A stretch of DNA of 64,000 nt from Paraburkholderia unamae (lineage in GTDB: Bacteria; Pseudomonadota; Gammaproteobacteria; Burkholderiales; Burkholderiaceae): the NCBI RefSeq assembly GCF_003268775.1, contig NZ_QLSU01000014.1, positions 124,001-188,000 of the forward strand, read 5' to 3'. Both the position numbers and the translations under genes were made by a program. The stretch's first letter is position 1; each line of letters starts with the position of its first letter. Shown here piece by piece: positions 1-8,441 of the stretch. The notes under the pieces are model-generated. The model made no database searches, was not told the origin of the DNA, and saw nothing but the letters and a program-made list of their open reading frames with translations.

Positions 1-886
1 CGTCGGGCGTCGCGACTTCGAGCGAGAGTTCTTCGAGAATGCGGCGGATCTTCGCGACCTGCTGCGCGTTCGATTGCGCGAAGCGGCCGCGCTCCAGATA
101 GAGGCTGTCCTCCAGACCGACACGCACATGCCCGCCGAAAAGCGCGCTTTGCGTGACGAAGCGCATCTGGTGACGGCCCGCCGCGAGTACGGAGAGGTAG
201 TAGTCGTTGCCGAACAGACGATCGGCGACCGCCTTCATGTGCGCGAGATTCTCCAGGTCCGCGCCAATGCCGCCGAGAATGCCGAAAATGCACTGCACGA
301 GGAACGGCGGCTTGAGCAGGCCGCGCCGCACGAAATGGTCGAGCGTATAGAGGTGGCCCACGTCATAGCATTCGAATTCGAATTTCACGCCGTGACGATG
401 CCCGAGTTCGACGATGATCGTCTCGATGTCCTGGAAGGTGTTCTTTAGCACGAAGTCCTTCGTGCTCTCCAGGTAGGGGCGCTCCCAGTCGAACTTGAAG
501 TCGTCGATCTTCTGCGCCGCCCCCGAGATATTGAAGTTGATCGACCCCATGTTGAGCGAGGCCACTTCGGGGCGCGCCGCGCGCGCGGCTTCCACACGCT
601 GGTCCATCGACATGCCGAGGCCCGCGCCGGTGCTGACGTTGAGCACGGCGTCGGTGCGGCGTTTGATGGCCGGCAGGAACTTCATGAACAGATCCGCGCT
701 GGGCGAGGGGCGGCCGGTTTGCGGATCGCGCGCGTGCAGATGAATGATCGACGCACCGGCTTCGGCCGCACCCACCGCCGCTTCGGTGATCTGCTCGGGT
801 GTGATGGGCAGGGCGTCCGACATGGTCGGCGTATGAATCGATCCGGTGACGGCACAGGTGATGATGACTTTGTCTGCCTGACGCAT
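1..886 (-). CDS. Beta-keto acid cleavage enzyme (BKACE, DUF849), 3' end outside window
   Basis: BKACE family members (Kce-like) are TIM-barrel, divalent-metal enzymes that cleave a beta-keto acid with acetyl-CoA to give an acetoacetyl-type CoA ester and a new beta-keto product. The visible 295 residues contain the N-terminal metal-binding HLHARDP motif (about residues 49-55), the glycine-rich stretch STGAGLGMS and the later ECYDVGHL stretch, all typical of the family. The family is about 300-310 residues, so only a few C-terminal codons are missing. The ATG at 886 follows a good AGGAG box. The gene is divergent from the acyl-CoA dehydrogenase at 1166, and a palindromic half-site shared with other island promoters lies between them. 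Substrate specificity varies widely in this family and cannot be read from the sequence. Confidence 0.9.
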   Translation of the reverse strand, partial: MRQADKVIITCAVTGSIHTPTMSDALPITPEQITEAAVGAAEAGASIIHLHARDPQTGRPSPSADLFMKFLPAIKRRTDAVLNVSTGAGLGMSMDQRVEAARAARPEVASLNMGSINFNISGAAQKIDDFKFDWERPYLESTKDFVLKNTFQDIETIIVELGHRHGVKFEFECYDVGHLYTLDHFVRRGLLKPPFLVQCIFGILGGIGADLENLAHMKAVADRLFGNDYYLSVLAAGRHQMRFVTQSALFGGHVRVGLEDSLYLERGRFAQSNAQQVAKIRRILEELSLEVATPD

Positions 887-945
887 GAGCTCGCTCCTGA
901 TGGCGGGATGGGCAAGGACGGCCGCATCCTCTATTGTGTTTTTGT

Positions 946-1102
946 GCATACGATACGTAAGGATACTATATTTCGGCGCGACGGGAAATCACTGGAGTTG
1001 GGATATGAGCGCGGAAATGGATGCGGGCTGCCACGTACCGATGATTGAGCGTCTCGTCGTCAGCGCTTGAATAAGCGTTGCATATCGTATGCAAGCGTAC
1101 TA
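946..1102. promoter_or_regulatory. Divergent promoter region with two copies of the island operator motif
   Basis: The region between the BKACE gene and the acyl-CoA dehydrogenase holds GCATACGATACGT at 946-958 (reverse complement carries TCGTATGC) and TCGTATG-CAAG-CGTACTA at 1085-1102. The second copy closely matches the copy at 17306-17323, with the same 4-bp spacing and CxTACTA right arm. I infer binding sites of a shared regulator. No clean -35/-10 pair could be assigned here. Confidence 0.5.
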
Positions 1103-1165
1103 GAATTGCGCCAGAAGAGTGCCATTGAGGGTGCTCGCTTGTTCAACGTCTGCGATCGAGTCTCT

Positions 1166-2332
1166 ATGAACTTCGCCTTGTCAGAACTGCACCAGGAAAT
1201 CGATGCCAACGTCCGCAAGGTCTGCGCGGGTTTCAGCGACGAGTACTGGACCGAATGTGAGGAGCAAAGCCGCTTTCCGCAGGAGTTTTACGCGGCCATG
1301 GCGGCCGCCGGATGGCTCGGCATCACGATGCCCGAGGAACTCGGCGGCTCGGGTCTGGGGGTGACCGAGGCGGCGGTGATGATGCATGCCGTGACCTCCA
1401 GCGGCGGCGCGTATTCGGCCGCCTCGACGCTCCATATCAATCTGTTCGGCCCGCATTCCATCGTGGTCCACGGCACGCCCGAGCAGAAACGCCGCTGGCT
1501 CGTGCCACTCATCAAGGGCGAGCAGAAAGCCTGCTTTGGCGTGACCGAGCCCGACGCGGGGCTCGACACGACCAGCATCTCGACACTGGCTACGCGCGTG
1601 CCCGGCGGCTATCGCGTGACCGGCCGCAAGCTGTGGACGTCGACGGGCCAGGTCGCCGACAAGATTTTGCTGCTCGCGCGCACCACGCCGAAAGTCGACT
1701 GCGCGAAGCCGACCGAAGGCATGTCGCTGTTCTACACCGACCTCGACCGCAGCAAGATCGAAGTGCGCCGCATCAAGAAGATGGGCCGCAACGCGGTCGA
1801 TTCGAACGCGGTGTTCATCGACGATCTGTTCATTGAGGAGGCCGATCGAATTGGCGAAGAAGGCCGCGGCTTCCACTATCTGCTCGACAGCCTGAATCCC
1901 GAGCGCATTCTCGTGGGCATCGAGTCGGTCGGGCTCGCGCGCGACGCGATCCGGCGCGGCGCGAACTACGCGCGCGAGCGCATTGTGTTCGGCCGGCCGA
2001 TCGGGCAGAACCAGGGCATTCAGCATCCGCTCGCCGAATGCTGGACGCAAACGGAGGCGGCCTACTGGATGTGCCTGCGCGCGGCGTGGCTCTACGATCA
2101 GGGGCTGCCCTGCGGGGCGGAAGCCAATGCGGCGAAGCTGCTCTCGGCGCGCGCGGCCTTCGATTCGAGCACCCGCGCCGTGCTCACGCACGGCGGCATG
2201 GGCTATGCGCGCGAATACCAGGTGGAGCGGCTCTTTCGGGAGTCGATCCTGCCGCGCATCGCGCCGGTGACCGAGCAGATGATCCTCTCGTTCATTGCCG
2301 AACGCGTGCTCGATCTGCCGAAATCGTACTGA
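1166..2332 (+). CDS. Acyl-CoA dehydrogenase family protein
   Basis: A 388-residue FAD-dependent acyl-CoA dehydrogenase. It shows the family FAD/substrate motif FGVTEPDAG near residue 122, an N-terminal helical domain with MPEELGGSG, and the C-terminal motif HGGMGYAREYQVERLFRE near residue 341. It should transfer electrons to ETF, which is encoded at 18614-20329. An upstream in-frame TTG (1067) exists, but the ATG at 1166 gives the normal family N-terminus, and the upstream stretch holds the operator motif. In the levulinate pathway an acyl-CoA-dehydrogenase homologue (LvaC) acts on a phosphorylated acyl-CoA. Given the kinases in this island a similar role is possible, but ordinary alpha,beta-dehydrogenation is equally compatible. 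Confidence 0.9.
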   Translation: MNFALSELHQEIDANVRKVCAGFSDEYWTECEEQSRFPQEFYAAMAAAGWLGITMPEELGGSGLGVTEAAVMMHAVTSSGGAYSAASTLHINLFGPHSIVVHGTPEQKRRWLVPLIKGEQKACFGVTEPDAGLDTTSISTLATRVPGGYRVTGRKLWTSTGQVADKILLLARTTPKVDCAKPTEGMSLFYTDLDRSKIEVRRIKKMGRNAVDSNAVFIDDLFIEEADRIGEEGRGFHYLLDSLNPERILVGIESVGLARDAIRRGANYARERIVFGRPIGQNQGIQHPLAECWTQTEAAYWMCLRAAWLYDQGLPCGAEANAAKLLSARAAFDSSTRAVLTHGGMGYAREYQVERLFRESILPRIAPVTEQMILSFIAERVLDLPKSY

Positions 2333-2365
2333 TATGACCCGGCCGCGATCCGGCGGCCTCATACC

Positions 2366-2390
2366 GGCGCGGGCCGCATAGGCCCGCGCC
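2366..2390. terminator. Strong hairpin between convergent genes
   Basis: A perfect 10-bp inverted repeat (GGCGCGGGCC at 2366-2375 and GGCCCGCGCC at 2381-2390) with a 5-base loop, followed by GTTT. It lies between the convergent ends of the acyl-CoA dehydrogenase and the enoyl-CoA hydratase, so it probably terminates one or both. The T-tract is poor. Confidence 0.65.
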
Positions 2391-2413
2391 GTTTGCGTCG
2401 ATGCCTTGGTGCC

Positions 2414-3217
2414 TCAGCGATTCTTCCACACCGGCGCCCGCTTTTCGAGGAACGCGCGGCGTCCTTCCTGCGCGTCCTCGCTCGCGAGCACCGCGCGAAG
2501 CGACGGATACTGGGCGGGGTCGAGCGCGCTTTCGAGGTCGGGCAGATCGAGGCTTCGATAAGCCATCTCGCGCGTGGCCGCGAGCGAGAGCGGCGCGTTG
2601 CGCGAGAGCTTCACGGCGAGCGCGCGCGCCATTTCCATGACGTCGCCTTCGGCGACTGCGTTCACGAAGCCAAGGCGCAGCCCTTCGGCCGCGGTGATGA
2701 TGTCGCCCGATAGCGCGAGGCCCAGTGCGCGCTTGGGCCCCAGCTCGCGCGTGAGGCGCACGACGCCGCCCGCGAGCGCGGCAAGTCCCACCTTCACCTC
2801 GGGCAGGCCGAAGCGTGCGCCCGCGCCAGCGACGATCAAGTCGCAGGCAAGCGCAAGCTCGAAGCCGAAGCCTAGCGCCACGCCATTCACGGCGGCGATG
2901 ACCGGCTTGCGCCCGCGCGCGCGGCGCACGAGTTCCGAGCCGAACATCGGCGCCTCATACAGTTCCGGATGCGCGTTGGCGTATTGCAGATCGAAGCCCG
3001 CGCTGAACGCGCGCTCGCCCGCGCCGGTGATGAGCGCGACGCGCAGCGCCGGGTCGTGCTCGAACGCGTCGAGCGCCGCGCCGAGTTCCGCGCACGCGGG
3101 TGGATGAAAGGCGTTCAGCACGTCGGGCCGGTTGATCGTGAGCGTGACGACGCCATCGGTGGCGGAGGCCTCGATGTACCGGAAATTTTCGGCGAGGGAG
3201 GGTATCGGGCTGTTCAT
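2414..3217 (-). CDS. Enoyl-CoA hydratase/isomerase family protein
   Basis: A 267-residue crotonase-fold protein. The oxyanion-hole region reads SAGFDLQYA in place of the more usual AGADL. Both acidic positions of hydratases appear present: Glu in FGFELALACD and Glu in LPEVKVGL. Length and the C-terminal RRAFLEKRAPVW stretch are normal for the family. The ATG at 3217 gives the standard start, although its ribosome site is weak. It is the last gene of a leftward unit after the Rieske oxygenase and the phytoene-desaturase-like gene, so it likely acts on a CoA ester of the island pathway. Hydratase, isomerase or C-C hydrolase activity cannot be told apart by eye. Confidence 0.88.
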   Translation of the reverse strand: MNSPIPSLAENFRYIEASATDGVVTLTINRPDVLNAFHPPACAELGAALDAFEHDPALRVALITGAGERAFSAGFDLQYANAHPELYEAPMFGSELVRRARGRKPVIAAVNGVALGFGFELALACDLIVAGAGARFGLPEVKVGLAALAGGVVRLTRELGPKRALGLALSGDIITAAEGLRLGFVNAVAEGDVMEMARALAVKLSRNAPLSLAATREMAYRSLDLPDLESALDPAQYPSLRAVLASEDAQEGRRAFLEKRAPVWKNR

Positions 3218-3342
3218 CGCGGGAAGAAGAAGTGGCAACGGCCGCCGGCAAGACGCGCGAACCAATGCGTCGTGCCGAGGCCGTTGTGTGGAGGCGGTAG
3301 ATGAAGCGCCCAGAAGCACGGCAGGCGCTGCTCAAACAAGGC

Positions 3343-4929
3343 TCAAACGGCGGCGATCCCCGCCAGCTTGATGCCGAGATCCTGCATCACCTTGATGGCG
3401 GTTGCGCGGCCGCCGCCCGTCACGGCGCCGCCCGGATGCTGGAACGGACCCGAGAGGTACAGCCCGCCGATGCCCGGCACCGCGTACTGTGCGATTTCGG
3501 AGAACGGACGCCGGCCCGACCACTGATGAATGTACGAGCCCACGCCGAAGATGTCGCCGTTGCGGAAGTTCGGGTTCCAGTTCTGCATGTCGAGCGGCGT
3601 TTCAGCATAGCCGGCGATGATGTTGCTCTCGTCCATGTTCGTGCAGTACTTCGAATACTCGGTAATGACCCACTCCTTCACCTCGTCGCGTTTGCGCTCC
3701 CAGCCGGCCAGGCCCCCGTCGGCGAGCAGGAGCGGCGCGAACGTGTAGAGATAGAGCGTGTGCTTGCCCGCGGGCGCGCGCGACGGATCGTGATTGGTGT
3801 GCACCTGGATCACGGCGTTGAAGTCGTCCGGCATGCGCCCGTAGCGCATGTTGTCGAACGTCTTGCGAAAACGCGCCATGTCGGCCGGCACGACTTCCGT
3901 GCATACGGCCGTGTTGCAGCGCGCATCGGCCTTGTACTTCGGCGCTTCGTTGAGCGCCCAGTGCGTGTTGACCGCGCCGAACTGGCTCAACTGCACCTTT
4001 CTGCCCTGATCGATCAGATACGGATCGAGACCCGGCAGGAACTTGCCCAGGTCGTGCGGGTGGATGCCGCCGATCACCGCGCGGCTCGCGCTCAGCGTTT
4101 CGCCGTCCTCCAGCTTCACGCCGGTGCAGCGGCCGTTCGAGACGATGTATTCGGTGACGAGCGCGTTCGTGCGCACCTCGCCGCCGTAGTGTTCGATGCA
4201 GCGCTTGAGCGAGTCGGCCAGCGACTGCGAGCCGCCGACCACGATGCCCGCCTTCTTGCGGTGCTGGATCGCGGCGAGGAAGTAGGGCGTGACGCCCGTG
4301 CCTTTTTCCTCGGGGCCGATCATGAGCTCCGAGGCCCACTTGAGGAAGTGCAGGCGCACCTTCTCGTGCGTGTAGATCTCGCAGATGACGTCGTAGCTGC
4401 TCTTGAGCATGGCCGAAACGAGTTCACGCCCTTCGCGGCTTTGTTCGAGCAGCGAGATGAACTGGCCGAACGGCAGCGGCGGCTTGAACGTGCCGGAGAG
4501 GAACAGCTCCGACATGGGCATCATGCGTTGCACGAGCGAGCGGTGGGCTTCCGCGTCGACGGGCGACACCTCGGCGATCGCCTGGCAGGTCTTGTCGAGG
4601 TCCGTGTACGTGAAGAGCGCCGTGCCGTCGTCGAATGCGGTGGCGTGAAACGGGGCGTCGCCGGTGTCGGCGAACGAAAGGCCGAACTTCGAAAGCAGGC
4701 CCAGTTCATCGCTCGCGATCATCGGATTGGCCATGACGAGCACCATGGTGGTCGCATGGGTATCGTGCATGAAGCCCGGCGCCGTGACCGCTTTGGACAC
4801 CACGCCGCCGCCAACCTGGCCGTTCTTTTCGAGCACCAGCACTTTCAGCCCGGCCTTCGACAGATAGGCCGCCGCAGTCAGCGCGTTCTGTCCCGCGCCC
4901 ACGACAATCAGGTCATAAGACTTCGACAT
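3343..4929 (-). CDS. Phytoene-desaturase-like FAD oxidoreductase (PYROXD2/CrtI-type)
   Basis: A 528-residue flavoprotein. The N-terminal dinucleotide-binding motif is DLIVVGAGQNALTAAAYL, followed by VLVLEKN with the Glu that binds the FAD ribose. The C-terminal CrtI-type motif GGLYLSGPFQHPGGAVTGGG is intact. Relatives desaturate or isomerise isoprenoids, but most bacterial PYROXD2-like members have no known substrate. The ATG at 4929 follows AGAGGAAAG. It lies 51 bp downstream of the Rieske gene in the same leftward unit. With the CrtC-like protein at 9515 it hints at an isoprenoid-like or alicyclic substrate. That is inference only. Confidence 0.85.
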   Translation of the reverse strand: MSKSYDLIVVGAGQNALTAAAYLSKAGLKVLVLEKNGQVGGGVVSKAVTAPGFMHDTHATTMVLVMANPMIASDELGLLSKFGLSFADTGDAPFHATAFDDGTALFTYTDLDKTCQAIAEVSPVDAEAHRSLVQRMMPMSELFLSGTFKPPLPFGQFISLLEQSREGRELVSAMLKSSYDVICEIYTHEKVRLHFLKWASELMIGPEEKGTGVTPYFLAAIQHRKKAGIVVGGSQSLADSLKRCIEHYGGEVRTNALVTEYIVSNGRCTGVKLEDGETLSASRAVIGGIHPHDLGKFLPGLDPYLIDQGRKVQLSQFGAVNTHWALNEAPKYKADARCNTAVCTEVVPADMARFRKTFDNMRYGRMPDDFNAVIQVHTNHDPSRAPAGKHTLYLYTFAPLLLADGGLAGWERKRDEVKEWVITEYSKYCTNMDESNIIAGYAETPLDMQNWNPNFRNGDIFGVGSYIHQWSGRRPFSEIAQYAVPGIGGLYLSGPFQHPGGAVTGGGRATAIKVMQDLGIKLAGIAAV

Positions 4930-4980
4930 ACTCTTTCCTCTTATAGGTGAGACACATTGCGTGCGCTGCGCAGCCGGCCT

Positions 4981-6375
4981 TCATTGCGGCGGCGTGGCGC
5001 TCAGATAGCGGTCGATTTCGGCGTGCAGTTGCAGGATCCGCTGCTCCTGCTCCGAGTAGCGGTTGAACCGGAACGCGCGCGAGTGCAGGCCGCGCTGCAC
5101 GCCCTCGACGTTCGAGATGTCCTGGTCGAGCACCTCGCCCAGTTCGTTGTCGAGCTTCGAGTTGTAGCGGCGCGCCGGACGCGTTTCGCCGCTAATGTCC
5201 ACGTGCGGCTCGACGCCCATATAGGCGGGCGGGCGCACGTTCCCTTTGAGCTTCCGGCTGATGACCCAGACGTGGTAGTAGCTCTTTTCGGGGTCGGTCG
5301 GGTGCGGCAGGAAACGCATGACGAGCACGCCTTCCGGGTGCGTGTTGAACGTCATGTTCGGGAAGATCGAGTAATTCCAGTCGTCGGTGACCTGGCTGTC
5401 CGAAAAGCCGCTGTAGTCGATCCCGTAGGGGTTGTCCGGCACGCGCTTGGCGGCGAGCAGCGCGTCGCGCGCCTGCATGGCGCGGCCCTCGTACGCCGCC
5501 GGGTCGACGCCCGCCTCGGCGAGCATATAAGCGAGGCCCGGCGCCACGGTGCTGCGGTCCTCGCAGCGCGGGCTCGGATAGCCGATGGCTGTGTGCAGCC
5601 GGCCGTGGCCGTTGCGAAAGAAGTCCAACTGGTAATGCACTTCGTCGACGAACGGCTTGGCCTGAGGATGCGTCTCCTGCAAGTGATAGGACTCCAGGAA
5701 CGCTTCGAGCACGACCTTCCAGTTGGCGTCCAGCTCGATCACGACGTCCTTGACCACATGCATCTGCTCCATCTGGTAGCTCTGCATGAAATGCGGAATT
5801 TCAGCGAGGAAGTCGGCAAGCGGCGGGGCCTCGTCGTCCATGTTCACGAACACGAATCCCGCCCACGTCTCGCAGCGCACCGAGGGCAGGTTCAGGCGGC
5901 CTTTGAGGACTTCGGGCTTGAAGGTCGACACATCGGTGATGAGGTTGGTCTGGCCGTTGATCTTCCATTGCCAGCCGTGAAACGAGCAGGTGAAGCGCTC
6001 GCTCTTGCCGAAGTCGCCGTGCACGAGTTGATTGCCGCGGTGCTGGCAGACGTTGTAGAACGCCTCGATGCGATCGGCCTCGGTGCGCACGACCAGGATC
6101 GATTCGCGCCCGAGGTCGTACTTGAACCAGTTGCCCGTTTCGGGAATATCGGACGCCCGGCCGGCGCAGGTCCAGGTGCGGGTCCAGAGCCCGTCCCACT
6201 CTCGCTGCGCGTGCGCACCGCTGAAATAGCGCTCCGGGCTCACGTGCAGGTAGTCGTCGCGATTGGGGTAGAGCTCGCGCATGGGCGGCGATTTCTCGTC
6301 GTGACTGCCCGGCGGCGCCTCGGGAGCGATGGTGTACTCGCCCGGAACGACTTCCTTAGGGTAATGAAACGGCAT
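4981..6375 (-). CDS. Rieske non-heme iron oxygenase, alpha subunit
   Basis: A 464-residue ring-hydroxylating oxygenase alpha subunit. The Rieske [2Fe-2S] ligands are CQHRGN (about residue 110) and CSFHGW (about residue 129). The mononuclear iron site is seen as ESYHLQETH near residue 220, with a later acidic ligand probably in the DQDISN region. No beta subunit or dedicated reductase is adjacent. Electrons may come from the reductase at 14716. It hydroxylates or demethylates an unknown island substrate. The start at 6375 follows AAGGAGAC. It is the first gene of a leftward unit whose promoter shares an operator region with the divergent thioesterase unit. Confidence 0.9.
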   Translation of the reverse strand: MPFHYPKEVVPGEYTIAPEAPPGSHDEKSPPMRELYPNRDDYLHVSPERYFSGAHAQREWDGLWTRTWTCAGRASDIPETGNWFKYDLGRESILVVRTEADRIEAFYNVCQHRGNQLVHGDFGKSERFTCSFHGWQWKINGQTNLITDVSTFKPEVLKGRLNLPSVRCETWAGFVFVNMDDEAPPLADFLAEIPHFMQSYQMEQMHVVKDVVIELDANWKVVLEAFLESYHLQETHPQAKPFVDEVHYQLDFFRNGHGRLHTAIGYPSPRCEDRSTVAPGLAYMLAEAGVDPAAYEGRAMQARDALLAAKRVPDNPYGIDYSGFSDSQVTDDWNYSIFPNMTFNTHPEGVLVMRFLPHPTDPEKSYYHVWVISRKLKGNVRPPAYMGVEPHVDISGETRPARRYNSKLDNELGEVLDQDISNVEGVQRGLHSRAFRFNRYSEQEQRILQLHAEIDRYLSATPPQ

Positions 6376-6699
6376 TGAAGTCTCCTTCTCAGTCTCTGAG
6401 TGGGTCAGCGCCCGCACCTCGCGCGCATGCGCCGGAATCCGTATTTCTGATTATCGTATGCAACAAGACGATACGCTATGTGAGAAAAACGCGTCAAGCT
6501 GAATTGCCGGTCGACCAGCAAAATATCCGGCAACATTCGTCAATCTTGTATGCTACGATACGATATGTCGAAAGACATGAGTGAGACAAAAGCGTGAGCG
6601 ACGGAGCACGCGAGAAAAAACGGCGCGGAACAGGGAGGTGAGCGCGATGAGCGCTCGCCGCGCGCTCGAACAGGACACGGTGTTCACAAGAGGCATGCG
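6376..6699. promoter_or_regulatory. 324-bp divergent intergenic region with two operator-like sites
   Basis: No gene is seen here. TCGTATG at 6454-6460 and CGATACG at 6469-6475 form a spaced inverted pair nearer the Rieske gene. TTGTATG-CTAC-GATACGA at 6546-6563 has the same CTAC centre as the perfect palindrome at 13106-13123. One site probably serves each divergent gene. Confidence 0.55.
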
Positions 6700-7131
6700 A
6701 TGCACCATTCGGAAGACACGATTGCCGAACGCTCCTTTCAGGAGCTGCTCGATTTGCGCCACGACGCCGGACCCGACGGCGAAGCGCGCACGGTGCTCGC
6801 CATCGAGGCGATGCACCTGAACGCGGGGCGCGTGCTGCACGGCGGCGTGGCGATGACCATGCTCGACGTGGCGATGGCCAACGCATGCCGCGCGCGCGAC
6901 ACGCTCGGGCGGCGCGCGGTGACTGTCGAAATGAAGACCAGCTTCTTGCGGCCGGGCGGGGTGGCGGGCGACCGCGTGGCGGCGAGCGGGCTGGTGCGGC
7001 ACGTCACGCAGTCGATGGCGTTCTGCGACGGCGAGTTGCGCGACATGGCAGGCACCTTGCTGGCCACGGCCTCGGGAACGTTCCGATACGTGAGCCCGGG
7101 CTCGCCCATCGGCACGACAACGGCCGGCTGA
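6700..7131 (+). CDS. PaaI-type hotdog thioesterase
   Basis: A 143-residue single hotdog domain with the family signature LHGGVAMTMLDVAMA (about residues 46-60), where the Asp is the usual catalytic acid. It probably hydrolyses an acyl-CoA intermediate or rescues CoA from dead-end thioesters. The start at 6700 has AAGAGG seven bases upstream. It heads a short rightward unit with the small proteins at 7174 and 7433. It is divergent from the Rieske unit, with the shared operator region between them. Confidence 0.88.
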   Translation: MHHSEDTIAERSFQELLDLRHDAGPDGEARTVLAIEAMHLNAGRVLHGGVAMTMLDVAMANACRARDTLGRRAVTVEMKTSFLRPGGVAGDRVAASGLVRHVTQSMAFCDGELRDMAGTLLATASGTFRYVSPGSPIGTTTAG

Positions 7132-7173
7132 CGCGGCTGCACGCATTCACAAGAGGATTGAGGAGGAGATCGG

Positions 7174-7377
7174 ATGAAACTTTATACTTCGGACAACTCG
7201 GAATTGATGGAAGTGACGGCCATCAATTCGAACGGAACGCGGTTGATCGTCACCGGCACGATCATGGGCGCGATGCCTGTGGAGGCCATCCTCACCGGCA
7301 CCGAATTGCGCAAGATCTTCGCGCTGCTCGGCTTCAGGACCATCCTCGCCGCATTGAGGATCATGTTCACGAAATAG
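7174..7377 (+). CDS. Small protein of unknown function (67 aa)
   Basis: A 67-residue reading frame preceded by a strong GAGGAGGAG box. The first half looks like a small beta-rich domain (VTAINSNGTRLIVTGTIMG). The C-terminal half is amphipathic or hydrophobic (LRKIFALLGFRTILAALRIM). I do not recognise a characterised family. Its place between the thioesterase (42 bp upstream) and the ferredoxin-like-fold protein (55 bp downstream), each with its own good ribosome site, argues that it is a real island gene. Confidence 0.7.
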   Translation: MKLYTSDNSELMEVTAINSNGTRLIVTGTIMGAMPVEAILTGTELRKIFALLGFRTILAALRIMFTK

Positions 7378-7432
7378 GCAGCATTCAAAGGCATTTCAGG
7401 ATCACTGACACGGCTTAACGGAGGAGACACGC

Positions 7433-7831
7433 ATGGCATCGGCAATCGTCACGAAGGACAATCTGTTCGTTTCGCGCTTCAAGGTCGACCCCGCGCGCAA
7501 GACGGAATTTCTTTCGATCTTTCATGCGCTCGGCAGCGGCGCACTCCCGGTTCTCGAAGCGCAGACCAATCTCGTTTTTTGGGGTTGGGGGCGCGACGGT
7601 ACCGAGTTCGTCGCCATCGAATCGTGGAAGAACGAAGCGGTGGTGAACGAGGTGCGCGCGTCGCCCGACTTCAAGGCGGCCGTGGGGGCGATGCTCGCGT
7701 GCTGCACGGCGCCGATGACGATGGAGCTGTTCAGCGGCATGGATGGCGCGCGCGACGTGTTCGAACTGTATCCGAGCGGCCCTTCGCAGGTGCACCCGAG
7801 CAGCGGCGATATCAACGTCAAGTTCATCTGA
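7433..7831 (+). CDS. Dimeric alpha-beta-barrel (antibiotic-biosynthesis-monooxygenase-like) protein
   Basis: A 132-residue protein whose opening LFVSRFKVDPARKTEFLSIF and later FWGWGRDGTEFVAIESWKNEA fit the ABM/EthD-like ferredoxin fold: two beta-alpha-beta units and a tryptophan-containing central strand. Family members range from cofactor-less monooxygenases to accessory proteins, so function is open. The start follows GAGGAGAC. It is the last gene of its unit and is followed by a clear hairpin. Confidence 0.65.
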   Translation: MASAIVTKDNLFVSRFKVDPARKTEFLSIFHALGSGALPVLEAQTNLVFWGWGRDGTEFVAIESWKNEAVVNEVRASPDFKAAVGAMLACCTAPMTMELFSGMDGARDVFELYPSGPSQVHPSSGDINVKFI

Positions 7832-7863
7832 GGCGTAGCGTCTGCGTATTGTCGGGAGCGCAT

Positions 7864-7895
7864 GAAGCGGGCGTGCCGTAAGGTCCGCCCGCTTC
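7864..7895. terminator. Bidirectional terminator hairpin
   Basis: GAAGCGGGCG (7864-7873) pairs perfectly with CGCCCGCTTC (7886-7895) around a 12-base loop and is followed by GTCGTTTT. It sits between the convergent ends of the rightward ABM-like gene and the leftward helical-protein gene. Confidence 0.75.
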
Positions 7896-7913
7896 GTCGT
7901 TTTGCGCTCGGGG

Positions 7914-8441
7914 TCAACGGCGCGGACCTTGGCCCTTGAACGCCGGCGCAATGAGCCGGGCCTCCTGTTGCAGTTCATACGCGATGTATTCGCGGATCAG
8001 GCCGCGCGCCTGCCGGTAGTGCGCGGTGTCCTTGATGCCGGTGTCAAGCATCTGGAGCATCTGGAGCGCAGCAAGCGTTTGATAGACCTGCTCGCGCAGG
8101 TTCAGGGCGCGGGCCCGCACGCGCGGGAGATCGTCGCCAGCGCTTTCGAGTTCCGCTGACTCGTTGTCGAGCGTCGAGCGTATGCGCTGTGCAAGGCTCG
8201 CCTGGGCTTCGCCCAGCGTGTCGATCTGGGCGGCCAGTTGCGTGAGGAGCGAACGGGTCTTGTCGATATCGTCGAGCAGAATTGCCGTTTCCAGGCGAAG
8301 GCGCACTTCGACGTGACGCACCATGTGCCGGCACGTTGCGAGCGCGCTTTTCACGGACATGCGCCCAAGCTCGGGATCGGAGGCGTCGAGCAAGGCATGA
8401 TCGACGCAGTGCAAGATTTCCGTGGCGGTTGGATAGATCAC
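7914..8441 (-). CDS. Helical partner-like protein, resembles LvaB/DUF6285 type
   Basis: A 175-residue, almost wholly alpha-helical protein. It starts with a GTG at 8441 that overlaps the stop of the upstream kinase as GTGA, so the two are probably translationally coupled. Its N-terminal pattern resembles the first 60-70 residues of the kinase fusion at 22297, where the same kind of helical block precedes a kinase domain. In levulinate catabolism the small DUF6285 protein LvaB is needed for activity of the kinase LvaA. I infer an equivalent partner role. Direct membership in DUF6285 could not be confirmed by eye. Confidence 0.55.
   Translation of the reverse strand: MIYPTATEILHCVDHALLDASDPELGRMSVKSALATCRHMVRHVEVRLRLETAILLDDIDKTRSLLTQLAAQIDTLGEAQASLAQRIRSTLDNESAELESAGDDLPRVRARALNLREQVYQTLAALQMLQMLDTGIKDTAHYRQARGLIREYIAYELQQEARLIAPAFKGQGPRR

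Noticed and set aside
1181..2362. Long antisense open frame (393 codons) under the acyl-CoA dehydrogenase
   Set aside because: Arg/Ala-rich, no domain, and exactly opposite a well-supported gene; a GC-rich shadow.
6683..7156. Duplicated 11-bp string TTCACAAGAGG at two ribosome-site regions
   Set aside because: Found at about 6683 and 7146; short and explained by similar leader sequences, so not treated as a mobile or regulatory element.
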